Of a DNA stretch of 18,135 nucleotides, positions 6,294 to 13,141 are shown one piece after another. Both the position numbers and the translations under genes were made by a program. The stretch comes from Mageeibacillus sp. UBA5747 (GTDB taxonomy: Bacteria > Bacillota > Clostridia > Saccharofermentanales > UBA5734). The DNA is taken from positions 2,196 through 20,330 of the forward strand of contig DIFN01000031.1 in assembly GCA_002419145.1 (NCBI GenBank), read 5' to 3'. Each line of letters opens with the position of its first letter. Positions within the stretch are counted from its first letter, which is position 1. The notes beneath the pieces are model-generated. The model was not told where the DNA came from. It worked only from the letters and a program-made list of their open reading frames with translations, and made no database searches.

Positions 6294-6871
6294 TGCCGTT
6301 CGTCATGATGTTTTCTGCGGAAGCACTGGCCAACTATGCTTCCTCGGCTGTTTTTACCATCATCAACCTGATGGTTTCATTTTTCATCCTGTACAGATTT
6401 CTGTTCAAGCCCCTGCTCAAATTACTCCGGAACCGGCGTGAGTACGTCGCATCCGAGCTTGAGGAGGCAGACGGCAAGCTGAAGGATGCCAAGGAACAGA
6501 TTGCTCAAGCCGAAATGAGACTACATCGTTCGCAGCAGGAAGCTGCTGACATCATTTCCAACGCCCGCAGCCAGGCTGAGATTCAAAGCGAAGCCATCCT
6601 CTCTGAGGCCCGCAAAGAGGCTGCAGCCATTCTTTCGCGGGCAGACAGCGATATTGCCCGGATGCGGGTGACCATGCTCAATGGCATCCGTGACGAAGTA
6701 GCCGATTTGGCGGTAGCGATTGCCTCCAAGGTCATCGGCAAAGTGATGGACGAAAAGCGTCAGCGCGATCTGGTTGAGCAGTTCATTGACGCAGAAATGG
6801 CCACACGTCAGGCCTCTGAAGCGGCTGGAGAGCCAACTATGGCTCAGAACGAGGTGAGTAAGCATGCCTGA
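6293..6871 (+). CDS. atpF: F-type ATP synthase subunit b (peripheral stalk)
   Basis: Forms the dimeric stator stalk linking subunit a to the top of F1. One membrane helix (about 17-38, ending RFLFKP) is followed by a long charged helix from about 45 to 150 suited to coiled-coil dimerisation. The conserved C-terminal segment (DEVADLAVAIASKVIGKVMD, residues 134-153) is the part that normally binds the C-terminal domain of delta. The protein is 192 residues. The last 24 (from about 169, polar and A/E/Q-rich) run past where most b subunits end. AGGAG at 6281-6285 supports the start. It overlaps the following delta-alpha gene by 8 bases, so the two are probably translationally coupled. Confidence 0.95.
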   Translation: MPFVMMFSAEALANYASSAVFTIINLMVSFFILYRFLFKPLLKLLRNRREYVASELEEADGKLKDAKEQIAQAEMRLHRSQQEAADIISNARSQAEIQSEAILSEARKEAAAILSRADSDIARMRVTMLNGIRDEVADLAVAIASKVIGKVMDEKRQRDLVEQFIDAEMATRQASEAAGEPTMAQNEVSKHA

Positions 6872-8795
6872 TGCCAGTTTCCGTGTGATCCGGATCGTGA
6901 CTTCCGTTGCGATCGACCCGGAGAAAGCTATAACGATTGCAGCCCGTTTTGCCGCGCATTTCAAAATCAGCGACTATGAAGTGCGCACTGAAGTGGACGA
7001 TTCGATCATCGGCGGCATGATCATTTTTGCCGGCGGGTATCGTTACGATTATAGCATCCGAGGCCAGTTGGGCCGGATCATGACCCAGCTCAAATCACAA
7101 AAAGCCCTGGCTGGTGAAGAAGAGATCCCGGATGAAAACCTCAATGATCTGATCAAGGGCAACCTGACCGATGCGCTGAGCCTTTTTGACGAATCTCCGG
7201 TTGCCCCTGATGGCCAGGACATTTTCTTCGAAACGGAACCGTTGCCGATCGAAGGTGAAGACGCCGGGACCAATCTGCTGGTTGACCGCCTGCGTGAGAC
7301 CCTGGCGGATGTCACGGTCAATTCCGCTGTCGATGAAGTTGGCCAGGTCCTCCGGGTCGGTGACGGTGTCGCCTATGTGGAGGGCATGCAGAACTGCCGC
7401 AACAGCGAGTTGATCATGTTCTCGCGCAAAACCTATGGCATCGCCATGAACTTGGAAGAAGACCAGATCGGTGTGGTTCTCTTGCAGGAAGATGAGGCGA
7501 TTCATCAGGGCATGTTCTGCAAACGGACTGGCACGACCGTGTCTGTTCCGGTCGGAAAGGCACTGCTTGGCCGGGTCGTCGATGCTCTGGGCAATCCGAT
7601 CGATGGCTTGGGTGTGATTCCGACGACTCGCCGTCGCCCGATCGAAGCCCAAGCCCCTGGTATTGTTGACCGCCAGCCGGTCACAACGCCGATGCACACC
7701 GGTATCACAGCCATCGATGCCATGACGCCGATCGGCCGCGGTCAGCGTGAGCTGATCATTGGCGACCGCCAGACCGGCAAGACCGCGATCGCGCTCGACG
7801 CCATCCTGAACCAGAAGGGCAAAGGCGTCTATTGCATCTATGTCTCCATCGGCCAGAAAATGTCGACCACTGCATCGGTTGTCAAGACCCTGACCGACCG
7901 GGGGGCGATGGAATACACCACCGTCTTGGTGGCCAGTGCGAGCAGTTCTGCTTCCATGCAATATATCGCTCCCTATGCTGGCTGTGCCATGGCTGAAGAG
8001 CTGATGTACAACGAAAAAGCCGATGTCCTGATTGTTTATGACGACCTGACCAAGCATGCTCAAGCCTACCGGGCAATTTCACTGTTGCTGCGCCGTCCAC
8101 CGGGCCGCGAAGCCTATCCGGGCGATGTGTTCTACCTGCATTCCCGGCTGCTCGAACGGGCCGCTCGCCTCAGCGATACTTTAGGCGGGGGTTCGATCAC
8201 CGCCTTGCCGATTGTCGAAACCCAGAGCGGAGATATTTCGGCCTACATTCCGACCAATGTCATTTCGATCACCGACGGCCAGATCTATCTCGAATCAGAA
8301 CTCTTCTTTTCTGGCCAGCGCCCGGCTGTCAATGTGGGTTTGTCCGTCTCCCGGGTCGGCGGCGCAGCCCAGTCCAAAGCGATGAAAAAAGTGTCCGGCC
8401 CGCTGCGCATCAACTTGGCCCAATACCGCGAACTGGAGGCATTCTCCCAGTTCGGCTCCGAACTCGACGAGGAAACCCAGCGCCAGCTTAAAACCGGCGA
8501 GCGCCTGACCGAGGTGCTCAAGCAGCCCCAGTATTCACCTCTGGACATGGAACACCAGGTTATCATGCTCTTTTTAGCCAATCAGGGCTACCTGCTCTCT
8601 CTGGACAAGGAGGACGTGCGCGACTTCCTGGCCGATTTTTATCGGTTCCTGATCGACAACCACCCAGCTCTGATCGAAGACTTGCGCCAGAGCCAGATTT
8701 TCACCGATGCGAACGCCGCTGCGATCAAGGCAGCTGTTGAAGGGTTCCGCACGACTTGGCAACCGGAAGAATTGGATTATGGCACAGATTTCTGA
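6864..8795 (+). CDS. atpA: F1 ATP synthase delta(C-terminal domain)-alpha fusion
   Basis: A 643-residue protein, about 130 residues longer than a normal alpha. Residues 1-78 match the C-terminal domain of delta: RVIRIVTSVAI (7-17) leads to DDSIIGGMII (45-54) and YSIRGQLGRI (63-72), the hallmark end of delta that grips subunit b. Residues 79-135 are an acidic linker. From about 136 (TNLLVDRLRETLADV) it is a full alpha subunit: beta-barrel, Walker A GDRQTGKT (300-307), and arginine finger R497 in LSVSRVGGAAQ. The delta N-terminal domain (about 100 residues), which usually docks on the alpha N-termini, is missing, and no room for it exists because the gene overlaps atpF by 8 bases. GAGGTGAG at 6851-6858 serves this start. 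The frame is open throughout, with no sign of a repaired frameshift. Confidence 0.95.
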   Translation: MPDASFRVIRIVTSVAIDPEKAITIAARFAAHFKISDYEVRTEVDDSIIGGMIIFAGGYRYDYSIRGQLGRIMTQLKSQKALAGEEEIPDENLNDLIKGNLTDALSLFDESPVAPDGQDIFFETEPLPIEGEDAGTNLLVDRLRETLADVTVNSAVDEVGQVLRVGDGVAYVEGMQNCRNSELIMFSRKTYGIAMNLEEDQIGVVLLQEDEAIHQGMFCKRTGTTVSVPVGKALLGRVVDALGNPIDGLGVIPTTRRRPIEAQAPGIVDRQPVTTPMHTGITAIDAMTPIGRGQRELIIGDRQTGKTAIALDAILNQKGKGVYCIYVSIGQKMSTTASVVKTLTDRGAMEYTTVLVASASSSASMQYIAPYAGCAMAEELMYNEKADVLIVYDDLTKHAQAYRAISLLLRRPPGREAYPGDVFYLHSRLLERAARLSDTLGGGSITALPIVETQSGDISAYIPTNVISITDGQIYLESELFFSGQRPAVNVGLSVSRVGGAAQSKAMKKVSGPLRINLAQYRELEAFSQFGSELDEETQRQLKTGERLTEVLKQPQYSPLDMEHQVIMLFLANQGYLLSLDKEDVRDFLADFYRFLIDNHPALIEDLRQSQIFTDANAAAIKAAVEGFRTTWQPEELDYGTDF

Positions 8796-9762
8796 GATCA
8801 AGAAAAGGATCAACAGCGTCAAGGACATTAAGCAGATGACACGCGCGATGCAGCTGATCAGCGCGGTCAAAATGCGGCGGGCCCGCCAGCTTCTCGAGCG
8901 GACTTTGCCGTTTTTCACGCTATGTGCCGAAACCATTGTTGAGCTCGATGAGATGGGAATTGACTTTGAAAGCCGGTTTTTCACTTTGCGCCAGAAAAAG
9001 AAAGGTGAAACCTGGAAAATCGGCTACTTTGTCTTGACTGGTGATCAAGGGCTGGCAGGAGCGTACAATCTCAACGTTCTGAACACGACAGAAAAGCACA
9101 TCCAGCTCAAGACCGTCGATAATATCCAGAAAGGCCTGAATACCAGCGTCAAATTGTACGTTGCCGGCAAATTGGGCAAAGAACGCCTGGAACGCAATGG
9201 CTTTGCCGTCGTCGAGGATTTTGAATACCCGATCAATGCCCCGACCTATTTCCGGGCTCGCGATATTTCGGACTACATCCTCGACCTGTATGCGCGCGGG
9301 GAGCTGGACTTGGTCTATTTCATCTACACCAAGATGGAATCGGCCATCACGATGAAACCTGTTGTCACCCGCGTTCTCCCGGTCAACCCCAAAGCCATGG
9401 CTGAGCTGATTCCGCCGGAGATGCAAGGTCTCAACCAAGGCATCCAGGCAACCGCAGAGATTGAATTCACGCCCTCTGTCGAAGCTGTTGTCGAATATCT
9501 GATCAATACTTATATGAACGCCATGGTCTATGGTGTTCTGACTGAAGCGTTTGCCAGTGAACAGACTGCCCGCATGACGGCTATGGACAATGCTACAAAA
9601 AACTCGGAAGACATGCTGTACAAGCTGACTTTGATGAATAACCAGGCTCGCCAGGCCAAAATCACCAATGACATCTCGGAAATTGTCGGAGGTGCAGAAG
9701 TCCTGGGGCAGGAAACAGAGCTGGAAAAGCACCGTGCTTATGATCAAATGGAAGGTGAATAG
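8779..9762 (+). CDS. atpG: F-type ATP synthase subunit gamma (central rotor shaft)
   Basis: Central shaft that turns inside the alpha3-beta3 ring and couples it to the c ring. The N-terminal helix (MAQISEIKKRINSVKDIKQM) and C-terminal helix (ending NDISEIVGGAEVL, about 297-309) form the coiled coil; the globular domain between carries TGDQGLAGAYN (87-97), the counterpart of the usual SDRGLCGGYN. At 327 residues it is about 40 longer than most. Eighteen charged residues (310-327) run past the conserved end of the shaft. The start overlaps the end of the alpha gene by 17 bases, with GGAAGA upstream; an earlier in-frame ATG at 8707 lies deep inside alpha and would add a non-family extension. Confidence 0.95.
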   Translation: MAQISEIKKRINSVKDIKQMTRAMQLISAVKMRRARQLLERTLPFFTLCAETIVELDEMGIDFESRFFTLRQKKKGETWKIGYFVLTGDQGLAGAYNLNVLNTTEKHIQLKTVDNIQKGLNTSVKLYVAGKLGKERLERNGFAVVEDFEYPINAPTYFRARDISDYILDLYARGELDLVYFIYTKMESAITMKPVVTRVLPVNPKAMAELIPPEMQGLNQGIQATAEIEFTPSVEAVVEYLINTYMNAMVYGVLTEAFASEQTARMTAMDNATKNSEDMLYKLTLMNNQARQAKITNDISEIVGGAEVLGQETELEKHRAYDQMEGE

Positions 9763-9768
9763 AGATTT

Positions 9769-11157
9769 ATGGCTACAGGCTATGTGACACAGATAATCGG
9801 CCCTGTCATTGATATCCGGTTTGCAGAAAACGAGATGCCAGCTATCAATGATGCGATAAAGGTCAAGAATGGCAAGGATATCGTAACGGTTGAAGTCATG
9901 CAACAGCGTGGCAAAGGGATCGTCCGCTGCGTGGCATTCGATCCGACCGAAGGCATGATCCGTGGCGCCGAGGCCGTCTCGACCGGAGCCCCGATCAAAG
10001 TCCCGGTAGGTGAGGGCACCATCGGACGGATTTTCAATGTCCTGGGCGAACCAATCGACAAGGGGGGGCCAGTCAATGCCAGCGATTACTGGCCGATCCA
10101 TCGCCCTGCCCCCAGCTACACAGACCAGGCTCCTGAGGAAACGATGCTGGAAACGGGGATCAAAGTCATCGATCTGCTCGTTCCTTACAGCCGGGGCGGC
10201 AAAATCGGCCTGTTCGGCGGTGCCGGTGTGGGCAAGACGGTCCTGATCCTGGAGCTGATCCGCAACATTGCCAAGGTTCATGGCGGGTACTCCGTGTTCA
10301 CCGGTGTCGGTGAACGGTCCCGTGAAGGTAATGACCTCTGGAATGAGATGACGGAATCCGGTGTCATTGACAAGACGGTTCTCGTATTCGGCCAGATGAA
10401 TGAAAGCGCCGGCGTGCGCATGCGCGTACCGCTGACTGGCCTGACCATTGCCGAGTACTTCCGTGATGTCAAAAACAAGGATGTCCTGTTATTCATCGAC
10501 AATATTTTCCGTTTTATCCAGGCTGGTTCGGAAGTGTCAGCTCTGCTTGGCCGCATTCCATCAGCTGTTGGCTACCAGCCAACCCTGGCTAATGAAGTTG
10601 GAGCGTTGCAGGAGCGCATTACATCCACCCGCAAAGGTTCGATCACCTCGATCCAGGCGGTCTATGTCCCGGCCGATGACCTGACAGATCCGGCACCGGC
10701 TACCACCTTTGCCCATCTGGATGCCATCACTGTTCTGTCCCGCTCTGTCGTCGAACTGGGTATTTACCCTGCAGTCGACCCCCTGGAGTCCTCTTCGCGC
10801 ATTTTGTCCGAATCGGTCGTCGGTTCGACACATTACCGGGTTGTCCGCCGAGTTCAGGAGACGCTGCAGCGGTACAAGGAACTCCAGGACATCATTGCCA
10901 TCCTCGGCATGGAAGAACTCAGTGACTCCGACAAAGTCACGGTCAATCGCGCCCGCAAGATCCAGCGGTTCTTGTCCCAGCCATTCTTTGTCACACAGGA
11001 CATGACGGGAATCGAGGGCCGATATGTCCCCGTCGAACAAACCGTGCGGGGATTTGGCGAAATCATCACCGGTGGCGTCGACCACATACCAGAGCAGTTC
11101 TTCTACATGAAGGGCTCGATCGATGACGTCTACAATGCCTTCAAGGCATCCCGCTAA
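9769..11157 (+). CDS. atpD: F-type ATP synthase subunit beta (catalytic)
   Basis: Catalytic subunit that makes or hydrolyses ATP. The 462 residues are the normal length. The Walker A motif GGAGVGKT is at 150-157 (K156), the catalytic glutamate and arginine lie in GERSREGNDLWNEM (181-194), and the segment corresponding to DELSEED reads EELSDSD at 382-388. The strongly conserved end (residues around ARKIQRFLSQPF and GRYVPVEQTVRGF) is intact. It starts six bases after the atpG stop codon, with AAGGTGA upstream as ribosome binding site, so it is in the same transcript. Confidence 0.98.
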   Translation: MATGYVTQIIGPVIDIRFAENEMPAINDAIKVKNGKDIVTVEVMQQRGKGIVRCVAFDPTEGMIRGAEAVSTGAPIKVPVGEGTIGRIFNVLGEPIDKGGPVNASDYWPIHRPAPSYTDQAPEETMLETGIKVIDLLVPYSRGGKIGLFGGAGVGKTVLILELIRNIAKVHGGYSVFTGVGERSREGNDLWNEMTESGVIDKTVLVFGQMNESAGVRMRVPLTGLTIAEYFRDVKNKDVLLFIDNIFRFIQAGSEVSALLGRIPSAVGYQPTLANEVGALQERITSTRKGSITSIQAVYVPADDLTDPAPATTFAHLDAITVLSRSVVELGIYPAVDPLESSSRILSESVVGSTHYRVVRRVQETLQRYKELQDIIAILGMEELSDSDKVTVNRARKIQRFLSQPFFVTQDMTGIEGRYVPVEQTVRGFGEIITGGVDHIPEQFFYMKGSIDDVYNAFKASR

Positions 11158-11186
11158 TAGAACGTAATGGGGGAGACCACTGAACC

Positions 11187-11630
11187 ATGGCTGCTGATGA
11201 GACAATCCGGCTCGAAATCGTCACACCTTATGAATTGATCTATGATGGCCATGTCCATATGGTTGTGATAACGGCGGCAGATGGAGAACTGGGTATCCTG
11301 CCCGGGCACACAGCGATGTTTGCGGCCCTCAAAGATGGCGAAATCCGGTTTCGGATCAATGATGACTGGCAGATTTTGTCTTCCAGTATTGGTTATGCGG
11401 AAATTTCCCCGGATTTGACCATCATCGTTGTTAATTCAGCTGAATGGCTGGACAAGATTGACATCGCCCGGGCTGAGAAATCGCTTGAACGAGCCAGAGA
11501 GCGGCTGGCCAATCCTCAGACCAGCATCCTCGAACGCCGTCGATCAAACAACTCTTTGATCAGAGCGACCAACCGGATCAAGGTTGCGACGCGCTACGGC
11601 AAGGAGAGAAAGCAGCACGCAGAACTTTGA
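11187..11630 (+). CDS. atpC: F-type ATP synthase subunit epsilon
   Basis: Last gene of the operon. Epsilon sits on the rotor foot and can inhibit ATP hydrolysis. The N-terminal ten-strand sandwich is seen in residues 7-85 (LEIVTPYELIYDG, then DGELGILPGHTAM). Two C-terminal helices follow, with the IDIARAEKSLERARERL segment around 92-108 where the regulatory ATP site lies in Bacillota. The 147 residues are slightly over the usual 130-140, with a basic tail (GKERKQHAEL). GGGGGAG at 11169-11175 precedes the ATG. Only 25 bases separate its stop from the stop of the convergent FHA gene, and no terminator is visible there. Confidence 0.95.
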   Translation: MAADETIRLEIVTPYELIYDGHVHMVVITAADGELGILPGHTAMFAALKDGEIRFRINDDWQILSSSIGYAEISPDLTIIVVNSAEWLDKIDIARAEKSLERARERLANPQTSILERRRSNNSLIRATNRIKVATRYGKERKQHAEL

Positions 11631-11655
11631 TCGTATGACTTAAACCAGGGTAAAC

Positions 11656-12915
11656 TTAATCTGCCATGAAGTAAAAGGCCTGGTCAGCAAATTCGATCCG
11701 GCACCGGTCAGGCAGCAGATAGTCCTCTAGTTTGTTCAGGCGCCGGCCATCCACGCTGGTGCCATTTTTTGAGCCCAAGTCTGTAATGAAAAAGGATCCT
11801 TCACGGCGGGTGATCCTGGCATGGCGGCGCCCAACGGAAGAAGCCGGCAACGGTAAATCGCAGAGAGCGTCGTCACGACCAACCAGAAATTCATCGACCA
11901 GAATATAGGCGCGCAAGCCTTCGCTTTCTTCAGGGGTGCCTGGCATGCCGATCGACAAGAGCCCCAGACGGTAAGCTGACTTTTGGACTTGGATCAATTC
12001 GGTCTGGTCAGACGCTCCAGACTGATTTGCCTGGTCTGGAACGGACCGGGTTTTGCGAGATGCCCACCGGGAAAGGGCGCCATGCCAGAATCGGACCGCA
12101 AGACGGACCCCCTGACGCCAGATTCCTGCCATCGTCATGTCTGCGAGCAGGAGAAACAAGGCATACAGCCCCAGAAGATGGAATCCCCAAGGCTTCAGTT
12201 GAGCTGGCAGCTCAAAATTTGTGAACCAAGACCTTGCAGCACTCGGCATGACCCAGGCAGGTATCCAGAAGAGGAAGAGAACCAGGTGCGCTGCCAGCAG
12301 AAGAATCTTGGCCAGACGGAACTTCCGGCCCGTCTTGCCGGAAAGCGAAAGACCGGCATGGCTGAGGTCTGTTCCGCCCGGGCTTGCTGTCGTGGTCACA
12401 GGATCGCTGGCGGGATACGGCTTAGCCTTGGCCTGCTCTCGATCTTGAACCGTTGCCAGATAGTGATCCAGTGTGGCCTTCTCAAAATGATACGCTTTGG
12501 CCGTGGATCGAACCAGGTCTGTCAGTGAACCCGATCCTTTTTGCCGGTTGACCGGCAGAACCATGAGCCGGGCTTGTCCAGAAGATGGATCGAAAAACAC
12601 CTGGCTGGGCATCAGCAGGATCTGCGATGCGCCAAACAGAGCGTCGTTTGCTTTTTCATAGGCCTCAAGGATGGCCTTGAGGCGAATCTCGCCCATCTGC
12701 GGTGGATATTGGCTCTTCGTATCGATGCTTTCAGCTGATGTGAGCTCCGACACATCCAGGACCAGCTGGCTTGAGCCATCTTTGATTCGGACAGCGACTT
12801 CGAGCGCCCAATCTGGCCTGGCCTGGATCAGGAAATCCAGCTGGAAGTCAATCCAGCTTTCGCCGTTTTCCAGGATGTAGACAATCTGGTTTGGCCTTGA
12901 CGATTGTTCCAGCAT
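11656..12915 (-). CDS. DUF6382 and FHA domain membrane protein of the Tad locus
   Basis: A 419-residue protein with three parts. The N-terminal region (about 1-155) resembles DUF6382, found in clostridial Tad-pilus loci. Two membrane helices lie at about 201-222 and 245-265. A C-terminal FHA domain (about 336-415) has the phosphothreonine-binding set: GR at 346-347, S360, RRH to 365, and DLGSKNGT to 386. It probably reads phosphothreonine from a Ser/Thr kinase and links signalling to pilus assembly or placement. Start choice: an AGGAGG at 12928-12933 directs the ATG at 12915; a longer frame to 12975 would begin inside the pilin gene. It is the last gene of the Tad operon and ends 25 bases from atpC. 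Confidence 0.88.
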   Translation of the reverse strand: MLEQSSRPNQIVYILENGESWIDFQLDFLIQARPDWALEVAVRIKDGSSQLVLDVSELTSAESIDTKSQYPPQMGEIRLKAILEAYEKANDALFGASQILLMPSQVFFDPSSGQARLMVLPVNRQKGSGSLTDLVRSTAKAYHFEKATLDHYLATVQDREQAKAKPYPASDPVTTTASPGGTDLSHAGLSLSGKTGRKFRLAKILLLAAHLVLFLFWIPAWVMPSAARSWFTNFELPAQLKPWGFHLLGLYALFLLLADMTMAGIWRQGVRLAVRFWHGALSRWASRKTRSVPDQANQSGASDQTELIQVQKSAYRLGLLSIGMPGTPEESEGLRAYILVDEFLVGRDDALCDLPLPASSVGRRHARITRREGSFFITDLGSKNGTSVDGRRLNKLEDYLLPDRCRIEFADQAFYFMAD

Positions 12916-12927
12916 TTTCCAGACAAA

Positions 12928-12933
12928 CCTCCT
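12928..12933 (-). promoter_or_regulatory. ribosome binding site deciding the FHA protein start
   Basis: AGGAGG on the minus strand overlaps the stop codon of the pilin gene (12932-12934) and lies 12 bases before the ATG at 12915. The spacing is slightly long, but no other start codon of the frame is better placed. Confidence 0.7.
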
Positions 12934-13129
12934 AGGGTTGACCTGTGGTTTCGAGTTCTTCGATGATGGATTCATCGAAAACAGTATCGATCAGATCACT
13001 GGCGTACTGGCTCAGTGTACTGCGGAACAACATGGCAACCGTCAACATGACTGCGATGATGATGACCATCTCAAGTGTTCCAAAGCCTTGGTTTGAGTGA
13101 ATCAAGCGAGACAAACGTGTTTGTTTCAT
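12932..13129 (-). CDS. Flp1-like type IVb pilin
   Basis: A 65-residue prepilin, the likely major subunit of the pilus made by the neighbouring Tad proteins. After a short basic leader (15 residues, ending NQG) comes FGTLEMVIIIAVMLTVAMLF. Cleavage is expected after G15, giving F at +1 and the required glutamate E20 at +5. The GxGTLEhVIIIAV pattern is that of the Flp1-like family of Bacillota. The mature protein would have 50 residues: a hydrophobic assembly helix and an acidic C-terminal third. AGGAGG at 13138-13143 overlaps the stop of the tadBC gene and gives an 8-base spacing. The processing peptidase (TadV-like) is not in the window. Confidence 0.9.
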   Translation of the reverse strand: MKQTRLSRLIHSNQGFGTLEMVIIIAVMLTVAMLFRSTLSQYASDLIDTVFDESIIEELETTGQP

Positions 13130-13141
13130 GGGACATTCCTC

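Noticed and set aside
6864..7268. The delta-alpha fusion as an assembly or frameshift artefact
   Set aside because: The frame is open and coding-like right through the linker, the ribosome binding site and atpF overlap fit the fused start, and an artefact would not explain the missing 100-residue delta N-terminal domain.
7095..8063. 322-codon minus-strand frame inside the delta-alpha gene
   Set aside because: Antisense shadow of alpha; its His- and Asp-rich composition is what the opposite strand of this coding sequence gives.
8920..10281. 453-codon open frame on the minus strand across atpG and atpD
   Set aside because: It lies wholly opposite two unmistakable genes, has no family-like motif and no ribosome binding site at a sensible start; long antisense frames are common opposite genes with this codon usage.
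11644..11684. ACCAGG/CCTGGT pair as a bidirectional terminator between atpC and the FHA gene
   Set aside because: Short stem, long loop, no T-run, and partly within the FHA coding sequence.
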